Assembly (NCBI GenBank): GCA_001604105.1
Contig: LVAQ01000006.1
Span: 372,001 to 436,000 of the forward strand
Reading direction: 5' to 3'
Length of the DNA stretch: 64,000 nucleotides
DNA from: Clostridiales bacterium Firm_11
GTDB taxonomy: Bacteria > Bacillota > Clostridia > Christensenellales > Aristaeellaceae
The position numbers and the translations under genes are program-made. Shown here piece after piece: positions 17,290 to 26,833 of this stretch (position 1 is the stretch's first letter; each line of letters opens with the position of its first letter). The notes beneath the pieces were generated by a model. The model was not told the origin of the DNA. It did no database searches and saw only the letters and a program-made list of their open reading frames with translations.

Positions 17290-17895
17290 CTATGCTTCCT
17301 CGTGTTGCTGCATCGGCTTCCAACCAATGCATATGCGTATTACCATCGCCGCACGTTGCATCGTTATCTGCGTAAGCCCAAGCGCCTTGAGTATAGCCTG
17401 TGTTCCTCCTTGGCTGCGTGCATGTATTGCCATTTCCTCAGTCTCCGGCTTGATAAGCCCCATGAATGGCCGTATCACCGAGGGAATGCTCACAAACCCG
17501 ATTAAAAGCTGTCCGCCCGGTTTAAGCACGCGGATGCATTCGCGTAGCATCTGTTCGTTCAGTGATGTGGTGATTACCTTCACATAAACAGAGTCAAAGG
17601 TGTTGGCACGCCATGGAATCTCTTCCAGTGAAGCATAGATAATATCTGCATTGCGGAGACGGGATCGTGAGGCGCGAACGCTTTCCATATCGTCGGAGAT
17701 CCCGCATACCTCGCATTCCATATTACGTTGCAGATACTCAAGCATCAAGCCGCTGCCCACATGCACATCCAGCACTTTATCGCCGCGTTCTGCCATGGAC
17801 CAACGCAACAGCCCCTTCTCCAGCGATGATAATGCGTGTTGCTGATTCAAGGAAGGCTGTGGCACAAAACGTTTGCTTTGCGCTTTGCTCAGCAT
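17290..17895 (-). CDS. Class I SAM-dependent methyltransferase
   Basis: 201 residues with a Rossmann methyltransferase core: motif I DKVLDVHVGSGLML, an acidic post-motif (ISDDMESV), IIYASLEEIPW, then DSVYVKVITT and RVLKPGGQLLIGF. The pattern resembles UbiE/type 11 methyltransferases. The substrate is unknown and no pathway neighbour helps. Motif I has His where many relatives have Gly or Cys, an unusual but tolerable change. ATG 17895 is chosen for GGGAGG eight bases upstream; a longer in-frame start at 17922 has none. Confidence 0.8.
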   Translation of the reverse strand: MLSKAQSKRFVPQPSLNQQHALSSLEKGLLRWSMAERGDKVLDVHVGSGLMLEYLQRNMECEVCGISDDMESVRASRSRLRNADIIYASLEEIPWRANTFDSVYVKVITTSLNEQMLRECIRVLKPGGQLLIGFVSIPSVIRPFMGLIKPETEEMAIHARSQGGTQAILKALGLTQITMQRAAMVIRICIGWKPMQQHEEA

Positions 17896-17980
17896 GCCAT
17901 GCCCTCCCTTCACATTGATCACCTTAACAGTATATCACATGTTTAAGAATAATGCACGCATTTTTGTAACATTCTGTTAA

Positions 17981-19651
17981 CTAATTGCGGATCTCCTGAT
18001 GGATGTAAGTGTTAGCTGTCGTTTTCATCAATCGATTGATCAGGAAAACATCCAGCCCCAACGCAATACCCATCACAATAAGCAATGCGTTGAGCGCCGC
18101 CACGTTGAGGATCAGCAGACCATAGAATGCTGCGCCGCAAAGCACGATGAAACCCATGGAACCAAACATGGTAAGGGCAGCTATCCCGTTTTGTTTAATT
18201 GCCTCCGTTTCGTTTTTCCAACCAAATCTTGGATGTCGCGCATCCACCATGAGCGCAAAGCTCGCCATGGCTGTGGAGAAAAAGCAGGACACTACGAAGC
18301 CTAAGAGAATTGTCAGCGCCAGCGAGGGTATCGCCACCAACAAAATGACGGTGATTGGCAACACGCAAAGCATATTGACCGTTAACCCCATGAGCAGTTT
18401 CGCCAGCAAATGATTCCTCGGCTTAACCGGCAGCGTTTGAAAGAACTCATGCCTTTTCCCTTCACGGGATACAGACGTCGCAACTGCCATGTTCATACTG
18501 GTCAGGAAGGTAAGCAACGCCGCGATGATCGCAATCAAAACAGGCTTAGGCACCATGGCAGCCAGCGCTGGCAGCATTGCAAGCTCGGCGGATGTCTGGC
18601 CGCCGCTGACGACCATGACAGCAAAGAGAACCGGAAAAATCACAGCGGAAGCGAGGCTGTTCATCGCATAAACCGGAACCGTAAGAATCTCCCGCATTTC
18701 CCGTACATACAATGCAGTTAATGGGGAGCGCTCACGCTGTTTCCCCACACGGCGTTTGGACGCGTTCAGCCTCGCGAGGGATTCCTGCTGCCTGACAGCC
18801 AGGCGTTGGTATCCATTGCCCAGTAAAACCCAAACCACTGCCATTATGCTTATGTTCAAACCCGCAAACATGATTCCATGCAGAAGTGCTGATCCCCCGC
18901 CATTGGTAAGCGCCGAAGTGAACAGCTGAATCGGCGGATAGATGCCCACCACCAAATCCAGCATCTGCTTTTGCCGCAAAACCAACTGTAACACAAGCGC
19001 GCCCAAATCGCTTCCTTCCGCAGAGAGGGACAGGCGCATCTCCGCGTAGAGGAATGCAATCAAGAACGCCATACTGGCAACGATCGTCAGCAGCTCTCTG
19101 CGTTTCCATAACGCAGATACCCGAATGAGCGCAAAGGAGAGCAGCGTCACCACTGCAAGCGGCGCAACTGAAAGCAATGGAATCAGAATGATGGCCGCAA
19201 GATAGTAGAATACGCCCATTGCGTGGCCTATTCCATATAGAATCACAACTGGCAGGCATACCAACAAAGCGATTCCCGCTTCACCAATCCAAATGCGAAT
19301 GAGCTTTGCCCCCAGCAGGCCACGTGAAGTGATAGGCAGCGCGGAAACAAACGGAATATCTCTGGAAAAGAACAACTCGCTCAACACAAAGAAAAAACTG
19401 GTGACAATCACAAGCAGCGTGCACACAATGCCGGTCAAAGCAAGCAATGTTTGCGGCTCACCCAACTGTACAAATGCCCCGTAGAGGAGGTACTCCATAC
19501 CTACCAGCATTCCATACAATGCCAGCATGCCAAGCGTAAAACCGATGTACGAAAGGACGACTTTCCATTTTGACTTGGCATTACGCAGATTGCGCGCAGG
19601 GTTCCAAAGCGCAAGCCGCTGCTTAACCAGCAGTTTGAGATATGCAAACAT
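17981..19651 (-). CDS. Large ABC-2 type exporter permease
   Basis: 556 residues with roughly a dozen hydrophobic helices in two groups separated by a basic cytoplasmic stretch (RLNASKRRVGKQRERSP near residue 295). This is the layout of the large putative permeases of Clostridia paired with a single ATPase. Polar N-terminal KQRLALWNPARNLRN is typical. It starts three bases after the ATPase gene, behind AAGGAGGG, so the two are one operon. The pair probably exports a peptide, lipid or antibiotic; nothing in the sequence fixes the substrate. Confidence 0.8.
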   Translation of the reverse strand: MFAYLKLLVKQRLALWNPARNLRNAKSKWKVVLSYIGFTLGMLALYGMLVGMEYLLYGAFVQLGEPQTLLALTGIVCTLLVIVTSFFFVLSELFFSRDIPFVSALPITSRGLLGAKLIRIWIGEAGIALLVCLPVVILYGIGHAMGVFYYLAAIILIPLLSVAPLAVVTLLSFALIRVSALWKRRELLTIVASMAFLIAFLYAEMRLSLSAEGSDLGALVLQLVLRQKQMLDLVVGIYPPIQLFTSALTNGGGSALLHGIMFAGLNISIMAVVWVLLGNGYQRLAVRQQESLARLNASKRRVGKQRERSPLTALYVREMREILTVPVYAMNSLASAVIFPVLFAVMVVSGGQTSAELAMLPALAAMVPKPVLIAIIAALLTFLTSMNMAVATSVSREGKRHEFFQTLPVKPRNHLLAKLLMGLTVNMLCVLPITVILLVAIPSLALTILLGFVVSCFFSTAMASFALMVDARHPRFGWKNETEAIKQNGIAALTMFGSMGFIVLCGAAFYGLLILNVAALNALLIVMGIALGLDVFLINRLMKTTANTYIHQEIRN

Positions 19652-19654
19652 GGT

Positions 19655-20383
19655 TTAGCCCTCCTTTACTGTGAGGTTTAAGAACACATCCTCCAAAGAG
19701 GTAGCGCTTTCGCTTCGCATCAATGCATCCGGCGCGCCTTGGGCAATGAGTTTCCCGTCGCGGATGATACCGATCTCATCACAAAGACGCTCTGCCACAT
19801 CCAGCACATGCGTGGAGAAGAAAACCGTCTTACCGCTATCGCAATAGTCTCGCATTTTCTGTTTGAGCACATGCATGCTGGCAGGGTCCAGCCCTACCAT
19901 CGGTTCATCCAGAATCCATATGCGTGGTTGATGGATGGTGGAGCCGATAATCTGGAGTTTCTGCTTCATTCCATGCGAAAAACTCCGTATCTGCTGGCCA
20001 ATGGCTTTCTCCAGATCAAAAAGCGGCAGGTATTGATCAAGATGCGCCTTTCGCTCTGCCTCGCCAACCTGGTATACATCCGCCAGAAAGCGCAAGTAAT
20101 CAATCCCCGTCAAGCGCTCGAACATTTCAAAGGAATCCGGCACGAAACCAAACATCCGCTTCGCTTCGATGGTATCCTTCGCAATATCCGCATGCTCCAA
20201 CCACACGGTACCCGCATCCGGTTGCAGGATTCCTGTCATGATTTTGATGGTTGTGGTCTTGCCTGCGCCATTTGGGCCAAGGAAGCCAAACACTTTTCCG
20301 CTTTCGATTTCCAGGTTCAAGTTATCCACAGCCCGCGTTGCTCCGCCGGAATAGGTTTTGGTTACGTTTTCAAAGCGAATCAT
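19655..20383 (-). CDS. ABC transporter ATP-binding protein
   Basis: 242 residues, complete nucleotide-binding domain: Walker A GFLGPNGAGKTTTIKIM, Q-loop region FGFVPDSFEMFERLTG, signature FSHGMKQKLQI (His in place of the usual second Gly of LSGGQ-type loops, common in this subgroup), Walker B RIWILDEPMVGLDP and switch His in FFSTHVLDVAE. It powers the permease encoded directly downstream. The start ATG follows AGGAGG. Member of the ABC-2 exporter group (CcmA-like). Confidence 0.92.
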   Translation of the reverse strand: MIRFENVTKTYSGGATRAVDNLNLEIESGKVFGFLGPNGAGKTTTIKIMTGILQPDAGTVWLEHADIAKDTIEAKRMFGFVPDSFEMFERLTGIDYLRFLADVYQVGEAERKAHLDQYLPLFDLEKAIGQQIRSFSHGMKQKLQIIGSTIHQPRIWILDEPMVGLDPASMHVLKQKMRDYCDSGKTVFFSTHVLDVAERLCDEIGIIRDGKLIAQGAPDALMRSESATSLEDVFLNLTVKEG

Positions 20384-20463
20384 TGGATCCTCCTACTACG
20401 TTTCTCGTCGCGTTTTGCAGCAGATCGTTTTTACTTACGTATAAAAAATTATCATACAAATGC

Positions 20464-20500
20464 CAAAAAAGGAAGCGGATATGCTCCACTTCCCTTTTTT
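20464..20500 (-). terminator. Terminator of the V-ATPase operon
   Basis: An inverted repeat (AAAAAAGG.AAGCGGA with TCCACTTCCCTTTTTT, one bulge) lies just after the ntpD stop. Runs of T or A flank both sides, so it can act in both directions. Confidence 0.75.
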
Positions 20501-20511
20501 CATGCTTGAAA

Positions 20512-21156
20512 TCATCCGTTTTCTGCTCGTTGCTCAATCATCGCTTTGACTTTCATCAGCCTGGTGAGGCTTCCGCGCTCATTCTCATCCAGCTTCATGG
20601 TAATAAAGCGGATGGTTTCGATAAACTGCGGAATCATCACATATTCCAACGCGTTTACCCGGCGGCGCGTTTTCTCGATCTCATCGGCAAGCAAATCGCA
20701 GGTTTTTTCCACTTCGGCCAAACGGATTAGCTTTGGCAGTAGCTCTGCCAGGTTTGCGATGGCACCGTCCAATTGCGCGGAAGTTTCCACAAGACCATAA
20801 CTAATCATGGCCTGCACGTTATCCTCGCCGGTCTTTAGGGTCGGTACGCGAACGCTTAAAATGCTTCGAATGCCCATTTGCACGCTCACACTGCGTGCCG
20901 GATACAATAGCGCTTCTTCCATCATTTCCGGCTCGGTTACTGAGCGCGCCATGGCGAAATTTCGCAGCGCTCCGCTGAGCGCGCTTTCCACCTCGGTGCG
21001 TAAACGATGGTTTTCACGTACCAGCAGGATAAACTGACGCACCATTTCATCCCGCTTATCCTTAAGGAGCTTATGCCCGCGTTTGGCGGTAACCAGTTTG
21101 CGCTTAACACGCGTCAGCTCCATGCGGGTGGGGTTGATACGCATGGCGGCAGCCAT
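20512..21156 (-). CDS. ntpD: V-type ATPase subunit D (central stalk)
   Basis: 214 residues of long amphipathic helices, the antiparallel coiled coil that rotates inside the A3B3 head. Typical ends are present: RINPTRMELTRVKRKLVTAKRGHKLLKDKRDEM split across the first helix, and TRRRVNALEYVMIPQFIETI in the last. The start overlaps the stop of subunit B (TAATG), so translation is coupled. It is the last gene of the operon, followed by a terminator. Confidence 0.94.
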   Translation of the reverse strand: MAAAMRINPTRMELTRVKRKLVTAKRGHKLLKDKRDEMVRQFILLVRENHRLRTEVESALSGALRNFAMARSVTEPEMMEEALLYPARSVSVQMGIRSILSVRVPTLKTGEDNVQAMISYGLVETSAQLDGAIANLAELLPKLIRLAEVEKTCDLLADEIEKTRRRVNALEYVMIPQFIETIRFITMKLDENERGSLTRLMKVKAMIEQRAENG

Positions 21157-22568
21157 TACACGTCCTCCTCGCCGGAATCCTCGTCCACATCTGCGGCGGT
21201 ATCGTGCAGGTATCTGTCCAGCATATCGTCACGGATACGTTTGAGCTCGTTGCGGGGGAGCATCGAAAGCAATCCCCAGCCAAGGCTGAGCGTTTCTTCG
21301 ATGGGCCGGTTGGCTTGATAGCCCTGTGAAACGTACTGCTTCTCAAAGGCTTCGGCAAACGCCGCGTACTTCTTGTCCACATCGGTCAAGGCCGCGTCGC
21401 CCAAAATAATGGCAAGCTCTTTGGCTTCCTTGCCGCGCGAGTATGCGGCAAAGAGCTGGTTCATGGTTGCCGCGTGATCCTCGCGCGTTTTACCCTCGCC
21501 GATACCCTTGTCCTTCAAACGGCTGAGCGACGGCATAACGTCAATGGGAGGTTGAATCCCTTTGCGATACAGCTCACGGCTCAGGATGATCTGCCCTTCC
21601 GTAATATAGCCTGTCAAATCGGGGATCGGGTGAGTTTTATCGTCTTCCGGCATTGTGAGGATCGGAATCTGCGTGATAGATCCCTTCTTACCGATCACGC
21701 GCCCTGCGCGTTCGTAGATGCTGGCCAAATCGGTATATAGATAGCCCGGATATCCGCGGCGACCCGGCACTTCCTTACGCGCAGCGGATACTTCGCGCAA
21801 CGCTTCGGCATAGTTGGTGATATCCGTCAGGATTACCAGCACATGCATATCCTTCTCGTAAGCGAGGTATTCTGCGGCGGTTAACGCCATACGCGGAGTC
21901 GCGATGCGCTCGATTGCCGGATCGTTGGCTAGGTTCATAAACAACACCGCGCGTTCTACCGCGCCCGTGCGGCGAAAATCGCTGATGAAGTATTCCGCTT
22001 CCTCAAACGTAATGCCAATCGCGCCAAACACCACAGCAAATTTTTCCTGCGCGCCCAGCACCTTCGCTTGGCGCGCGATTTGCGTTGCCAACTGTGCGTG
22101 CGGCAGGCCGCTGCCGGAGAACACTGGCAGCTTCTGCCCGCGAACCAGCGTATTAAGCCCGTCGATGGCGCTCACGCCCGTTTGGATAAACTCGTTGGGG
22201 TAATCCCGCGCAGCGGGGTTCAGCGGTTCGCCATTGATATCCATGCGCTTTTCCGGTATCAGCTGGGGCCCGTCATCACGCGGGTTGCCCATACCATCAA
22301 ATACGCGGCCCAGCATATCCAGGCTCACACCCAGTTCGATGGAATGCCCCAGAAACCGGACGGATGCGGTATCAATCTGCAGGCCGTTGCTGCTCTCAAA
22401 CAACTGCACAAGCGCTCTGGAACCATTGACTTCCAGCACTTTGCCGCGGCGCAGCTCGCCGTTTGCCTGACGAATCTCAACCAGCTCGTTATACGTCACG
22501 CCTTCAACCTGATCCACCAGCATCAGGGGGCCGACGACTTCCTTGATCGTACGATACTCTTTTAACAT
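21156..22568 (-). CDS. ntpB: V-type ATPase subunit B
   Basis: 470 residues, normal for the non-catalytic B subunit that alternates with A in the hexameric head. It starts [22 protein letters not shown] and includes [18 protein letters not shown] in place of a Walker A loop, plus [19 protein letters not shown] and the [20 protein letters not shown] segment. The final residues are acidic ([10 protein letters not shown]). It lies three bases after subunit A and overlaps D. Confidence 0.96.
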   Translation of the reverse strand: MLKEYRTIKEVVGPLMLVDQVEGVTYNELVEIRQANGELRRGKVLEVNGSRALVQLFESSNGLQIDTASVRFLGHSIELGVSLDMLGRVFDGMGNPRDDGPQLIPEKRMDINGEPLNPAARDYPNEFIQTGVSAIDGLNTLVRGQKLPVFSGSGLPHAQLATQIARQAKVLGAQEKFAVVFGAIGITFEEAEYFISDFRRTGAVERAVLFMNLANDPAIERIATPRMALTAAEYLAYEKDMHVLVILTDITNYAEALREVSAARKEVPGRRGYPGYLYTDLASIYERAGRVIGKKGSITQIPILTMPEDDKTHPIPDLTGYITEGQIILSRELYRKGIQPPIDVMPSLSRLKDKGIGEGKTREDHAATMNQLFAAYSRGKEAKELAIILGDAALTDVDKKYAAFAEAFEKQYVSQGYQANRPIEETLSLGWGLLSMLPRNELKRIRDDMLDRYLHDTAADVDEDSGEEDV

Positions 22569-22571
22569 CGC

Positions 22572-24338
22572 TTACAGGTCCCCTTTCTCGGAGATCGCGG
22601 CCATTTGCGCTGCCAGTTCGCTTTCGATGACCGCAAACTGCTGCTTTTGATCCTCCGGTATATACTTGCTTCGGCCAATGCGCTCGCGGATGGGAAGGTT
22701 GATTACGTCCGAAAGATTCGCGCCGCTGTCCAAAGCCAGTTTTCCTTTGCGGTAAAAGTCCAGGATCAGCTGAAGGATCAGGAACTGCTTCTCCAGCGAT
22801 GTGTATGTATCCACATCATCAAAGGCATTCTGATGAAGATAGTCCTCGCGGATGGAACGCGCCACTTCCAGCGTCAGGCGATCCTTCCAGCTAAGCGCGT
22901 CCATGCCGACCAGTTGCACGATTTCTTGCAACTCCGCCTCTTCCTGCAAAATGATCATGGCGTTTGCGCGCATCTCATTCCACTGCGGCGATACATGGTC
23001 GCTGAACCATTCCTCCAGATGATCGCTATACAGCGAGTAGCTCTGTAGCCAGTCTATGGCAGGAAAGTGTCGTTTATAGGCAAGTTGAGCGCTCAGCCCC
23101 CAGAACACCTTCACAATGCGAAGCGTAGACTGGGAAACCGGCTCGGAGATATCTCCGCCCGGCGGCGATACCGCGCCGATGGCGGATATGCTTCCCTCAC
23201 GATTATCCTGCCCCAGGCACTTGACTACGCCCGCGCGTTCATAAAACTCCGCAATGCGGCTGGCAAGGTAGGCGGGATATCCTTCATCACCGGGCATTTC
23301 TTCCAAGCGCCCGCTCATTTCGCGCAGCGCCTCCGCCCAGCGGCTGGTAGAATCCGCCATGATGGCCACTTTATACCCCATATCGCGGAAGTATTCCGCG
23401 ATGGTAATGCCTGTGTAGATGGAGGCTTCACGCGCCGCAACAGGCATATCCGATGTATTGGCAATCAGCACGGTGCGCTTCATCAAGCTTTCGCCGGAAC
23501 GGGGATCGTGCAGCTCCGGAAACTCCATGAGCACATCCGTCATTTCATTGCCGCGCTCGCCGCAGCCGACGTATACAATGATGTCTGCGTCCGCCCACTT
23601 CGCCAGCTGATGCTGTACCACCGTCTTGCCCGAGCCAAACGGTCCCGGGACGGCGGCAACGCCACCGCTGGCAATGGGGAAAAAGGTATCGATTACACGC
23701 TGGCCAGTCACCATCGGTTCTGTAGGCGAGCGCTTTTCCTGATAGGGGCGGCCGCGTCGTACCGGCCATTTTTGCATCATGGTCAGCTCCCGCGTTTCCC
23801 CTTTATCGGTCTGGACGATGCAGACAGTATCCGTAACGGTGTACTCACCGGCGCGAATCTCCTGTACCTTGCCGCTAACCCCATGGGGCGCCATCACGCG
23901 GTGTTCAACGACCGCGTTTTCCTGAACGATGCCGATGATTGTGCCGCCTGTGATTTCGTCACCCACTTTTACACGTGGCACAAAATTCCATTTGCTTTCA
24001 CGGCTTAGCGAGGATACTTCCACCCCGCGGCGGATACGATCCCCTACGAGCGCGCGAATCTTTGTCAGCGGCCGCTGGATCCCGTCGAAAATGGATTCGA
24101 TCAGTCCAGGCCCCAACTCCACGGATAACGGCGCGCCTGTTGATTCCACAGGTTCACCGGGGCCAAGGCCGCTGGTTTCCTCATATACCTGAATGCTGGC
24201 ACGATCGCCGCGCAGTTCGATGATCTCCCCCACCAAGCGGCTTTTGCTCACGCGCACAACGTCATACATACGCGCATCAGCCATGTTTTCCGCAACAATC
24301 AGGGGGCCAGCGACCTTGACGATGGTTCCAAGTGCCAT
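22572..24338 (-). CDS. ntpA: V-type ATPase catalytic subunit A
   Basis: 588 residues, the ATP-hydrolysing subunit. It has the A-specific non-homologous insert (about 110-190) and the Walker A loop [11 protein letters not shown] near 233, followed by [16 protein letters not shown] with the catalytic Glu, then [24 protein letters not shown]. The start ATG follows GAAGGG. Position between the F and B subunits is the usual order. Confidence 0.97.
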   Translation of the reverse strand: MALGTIVKVAGPLIVAENMADARMYDVVRVSKSRLVGEIIELRGDRASIQVYEETSGLGPGEPVESTGAPLSVELGPGLIESIFDGIQRPLTKIRALVGDRIRRGVEVSSLSRESKWNFVPRVKVGDEITGGTIIGIVQENAVVEHRVMAPHGVSGKVQEIRAGEYTVTDTVCIVQTDKGETRELTMMQKWPVRRGRPYQEKRSPTEPMVTGQRVIDTFFPIASGGVAAVPGPFGSGKTVVQHQLAKWADADIIVYVGCGERGNEMTDVLMEFPELHDPRSGESLMKRTVLIANTSDMPVAAREASIYTGITIAEYFRDMGYKVAIMADSTSRWAEALREMSGRLEEMPGDEGYPAYLASRIAEFYERAGVVKCLGQDNREGSISAIGAVSPPGGDISEPVSQSTLRIVKVFWGLSAQLAYKRHFPAIDWLQSYSLYSDHLEEWFSDHVSPQWNEMRANAMIILQEEAELQEIVQLVGMDALSWKDRLTLEVARSIREDYLHQNAFDDVDTYTSLEKQFLILQLILDFYRKGKLALDSGANLSDVINLPIRERIGRSKYIPEDQKQQFAVIESELAAQMAAISEKGDL

Positions 24339-24353
24339 GCTTTTCCCTTCTTT

Positions 24354-24686
24354 CTACCTATCATTATTCCCAAAGAGAATGTCCGCGCCGATAGCTTTTT
24401 CCACATTCGCTTTGATGCGTGACATTGCGTAACCGCTTACGCCAGCGCTCCCCGGGATCGGAATGATCGCCACCTGCGGGTCGGTCTGGTAACGCTCAAG
24501 CGCCTCGGCCGCCGCTTTGGCTGCATTCTCTGTAATAAAGATCACGCGTACGCCTTGCTTAACCAAGGTAAACAGCGCACGGGTTGTTTCCTCGGCGGTT
24601 TCGGTTGAAATGGTCTGCATGCCTATCGCCTTAAAGCAAAGCACCGCGTCACGCTCGCCCACAGCTCCCATACGCACATCAGCCAT
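24354..24686 (-). CDS. ntpG: V-type ATPase subunit F
   Basis: 110 residues, Rossmann-like stalk subunit (called G in the Enterococcus ntp operon). GERDAVLCFKAIGMQTI and VRVIFITENAA match the family, as does the Pro/Gly-rich IPIPGSAG segment. ATG 24686 overlaps the subunit C stop by eight bases; an in-frame GTG three codons earlier is possible. Confidence 0.9.
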   Translation of the reverse strand: MADVRMGAVGERDAVLCFKAIGMQTISTETAEETTRALFTLVKQGVRVIFITENAAKAAAEALERYQTDPQVAIIPIPGSAGVSGYAMSRIKANVEKAIGADILFGNNDR

Positions 24687-25659
24687 TGAGCTCACGCATC
24701 CTTTCGATGACGGCGTCCTCGGTGAAGCCGTTGAGCTTCCCTGTGAGGATCAGCCGCACGTCCGTAGCTTCGCGCTGCCTTTGAAGCAGGTAGGCAATCA
24801 GCACTTCCAGAGAATCCGTAGCGTAGCGGTAGCCTTTGAAGAGGCTAAAGAGGTAGTCATCCGCCGCTTTCTCCAGAGAGGGCAGTTTCAAGGCGTTGAT
24901 ACTAGCCGTAATTGCGGCCTGATACACCGCCGTGCTGTACGAAAGCAATTGGCGCGCCAGACGCTCGTTCTCTTCAAATGCTTTGGTAAGCTTACGCAGC
25001 GGTATTTTGCCGCCTTCCAGCGCTATGCCCTGAAAGAAAGCCTGTTCCTTGCCCATCGCACGCAAACGAAGCAGCATAATCAGGTTTTGCATATCTACCT
25101 TGGCCTGAAAATAGCGGCGGGTAAGGGCGCCGTCTTGATGCCCTGCCAGATTTGCAAACACCTGCCGATACATCGCTTTATCCAGCTCTGTATCCACAAG
25201 CATCGGATCAAAACGAATGGCGATGCGTTTTTCAAGCGCATCCAGCCCCTGCTTGAGCAGCGGCGGCAGCGCACTGTAGGAATGCTCGGAAACCGCATGG
25301 CGCAGCTTTTCCACCTTGATCGTGCCGCACGCCGAAAGGAAGGCGGGTTTCTGTGCCAGTTGGCGGGATTTCAAAAGTACTTTCAAGTTATGCACATCAT
25401 AACGCAAAAGAAAGCAGTCGGTAACATCAGGGTTCGGGGTCACAGCGCGGATCAGTTCGCAGGCTTTGCGCACATGCGCATCTGCGGCAGCTTGAAAATC
25501 GGTGCTGTCCGCAGCGGCAAAACCAATATCGGCAAGGGTGCGCAGCGCATCGTTATATGTTTGGGCGCTTTGCAGGCGTTCCATTTGCGCACTGCCAAGC
25601 GTTGTCCTGCGAAGCACACCAACCCTGCCGCACGCGTAATGGATGCTGGGTTGTGGCAT
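24679..25659 (-). CDS. ntpC: V-type ATPase subunit C (d-type)
   Basis: 326 residues, mostly helical, the cap that joins the rotor ring to the stalk. It has the weak three-fold helical repeat of the family; YACGRVGVLRRTTLGSAQMERL at its start and FLLRYDVHNLKVLLKSRQL are typical. ATG 25659 is preferred because AAAGGAGG sits ahead of it; a GTG upstream would include that site. It lies between E and F as in other V-ATPase operons. Confidence 0.9.
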   Translation of the reverse strand: MPQPSIHYACGRVGVLRRTTLGSAQMERLQSAQTYNDALRTLADIGFAAADSTDFQAAADAHVRKACELIRAVTPNPDVTDCFLLRYDVHNLKVLLKSRQLAQKPAFLSACGTIKVEKLRHAVSEHSYSALPPLLKQGLDALEKRIAIRFDPMLVDTELDKAMYRQVFANLAGHQDGALTRRYFQAKVDMQNLIMLLRLRAMGKEQAFFQGIALEGGKIPLRKLTKAFEENERLARQLLSYSTAVYQAAITASINALKLPSLEKAADDYLFSLFKGYRYATDSLEVLIAYLLQRQREATDVRLILTGKLNGFTEDAVIERMRELNG

Positions 25660-25695
25660 TGCCGTCCCTCCTTTCACTCGGGTCGCCTCATTAGA

Positions 25696-26295
25696 TTACG
25701 CCTCACCAAACAGCAAGGCGGCAACCTCCTGCTCCAGTCGGGGACGGATTTCTGTCAAAATAGCCTCAAACGTGCAGTGGATCTCCGCTCCATTTGCTTT
25801 CAGTACAACGCCTTGGCAATCCGGCGCCTTCTCGGGCGCGAGGGTTATGCTGCCAGGCTTGCCAGCGGCGACCATGCTTTGGTTGACGTCCGTTATAAAG
25901 GAAGCATCGAACCAATCCGCGTGTACATCACCAACGAAGAGGGTTTCCTCCCCGCTGGCGCAACGCGTTACCTGAGAAAGGAAGAACGCCCGCTTTTTCT
26001 CCGCACCGGCATGATCCAGCTGCGCTTGCGCTTGTGCAAACGTATCCTGGATTAGCACGCGCTTTTGGGCAAGCAAAGCCTTACGATCTTCCAGTTCAGC
26101 CATACGAAGCATACGCTGTTCAAGCTCCGCGCCGTCCAGCGCAACCTTGGCCAGCATCGTCTTGTGCATTTCCTCGATTTTTTCGCGGGATGCAACTTTC
26201 ATGGCTTCAGCCCTGGTTTGCGCATCGCTCAGGATTCGCTCCGCGGAATGCTTAGCATCCTCTTCGATTTTAACCAGAATCGCATCTGCGTTCAT
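25696..26295 (-). CDS. ntpE: V-type ATPase subunit E (peripheral stalk)
   Basis: 199 residues: a charged N-terminal coiled coil (MNADAILVKIEEDAKHSAER onward, about 1-90) and a globular C-terminal domain. The family pairs with subunit H/G to form the peripheral stalk. ATG 26295 follows AAGGAG and sits 10 bases after the proteolipid gene; longer in-frame starts overlap that gene. Confidence 0.88.
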   Translation of the reverse strand: MNADAILVKIEEDAKHSAERILSDAQTRAEAMKVASREKIEEMHKTMLAKVALDGAELEQRMLRMAELEDRKALLAQKRVLIQDTFAQAQAQLDHAGAEKKRAFFLSQVTRCASGEETLFVGDVHADWFDASFITDVNQSMVAAGKPGSITLAPEKAPDCQGVVLKANGAEIHCTFEAILTEIRPRLEQEVAALLFGEA

Positions 26296-26305
26296 GTGGT
26301 GCTCC

Positions 26306-26779
26306 TTATAACTTGATGGCATTGACAATCAGGAAGGACAGCAGCAGCGAAAGCACAGCATAGGTTTCCACCATAACTGCCATGGTGATGCCTTTGCCGC
26401 TCATCTCGGGACGTTGACCAGTCATGATCATGCCGGCAGCCGCTACTTTTCCCTGCTTGATCGCGGAATAGTAGCCCACGATACCAATCGGCAGGCAGCC
26501 AATCAGGATGCTGAGCCCCTGAAACAGTTCCACCGGCTTCATCGCGCCGCCCAGTACATTGGTGTTGATCAGCACAATCACGCCAATCAGAAAGCCATAG
26601 ATGCCTTGTGTGCCGGGAAGCAGCTGAAGGAGCAGGAGCTTGCTGTTTACTTCCGGGTTTTCAGTGGATACACCGGCAGATGTTTCGCCGCCCAGACCCA
26701 CACCACGGCTGGAACCGATACCCGCGCCAATTGCCGCAATCGCGGCGCCCAGTAGAGCAAGAATTTGACCAATTGACAT
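26306..26779 (-). CDS. ntpK: V-type ATPase proteolipid subunit K, sodium-type
   Basis: 157 residues, four transmembrane helices formed by duplication of a hairpin, as in the 16-kDa rotor subunit of Enterococcus hirae. Helix 2 reads LQLLPGTQGIYGFL and lacks a carboxylate, while helix 4 reads AVMVETYAVLSLLL with the ion-binding Glu. The residues that bind sodium in E. hirae NtpK (Thr and Gln of PGTQG, Gln of IKQGKVAAAG, Glu of VETYA) are all present, so Na+ rather than H+ transport is expected. ATG follows CAGGAGGG. Confidence 0.95.
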   Translation of the reverse strand: MSIGQILALLGAAIAAIGAGIGSSRGVGLGGETSAGVSTENPEVNSKLLLLQLLPGTQGIYGFLIGVIVLINTNVLGGAMKPVELFQGLSILIGCLPIGIVGYYSAIKQGKVAAAGMIMTGQRPEMSGKGITMAVMVETYAVLSLLLSFLIVNAIKL

Positions 26780-26833
26780 AATAGAAACCCTCCTGATTAA
26801 AAGTTACTTTGTATCATGACCCATCAGGACTGC

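Noticed and set aside
19655..20383. FSHGM in the ABC signature loop as a defect
   Set aside because: This form is common among ABC-2 exporter ATPases; Walker A, Walker B and the switch His are intact.
23067..24008. 313-codon plus-strand open frame inside the V-ATPase A gene
   Set aside because: Antisense shadow; the A subunit motifs on the other strand are unambiguous.
24517..26055. 512-codon plus-strand open frame across V-ATPase F, C and E genes
   Set aside because: It lies antisense to three well-supported genes and gives a His/Arg/Gln-rich shadow product with no domain.
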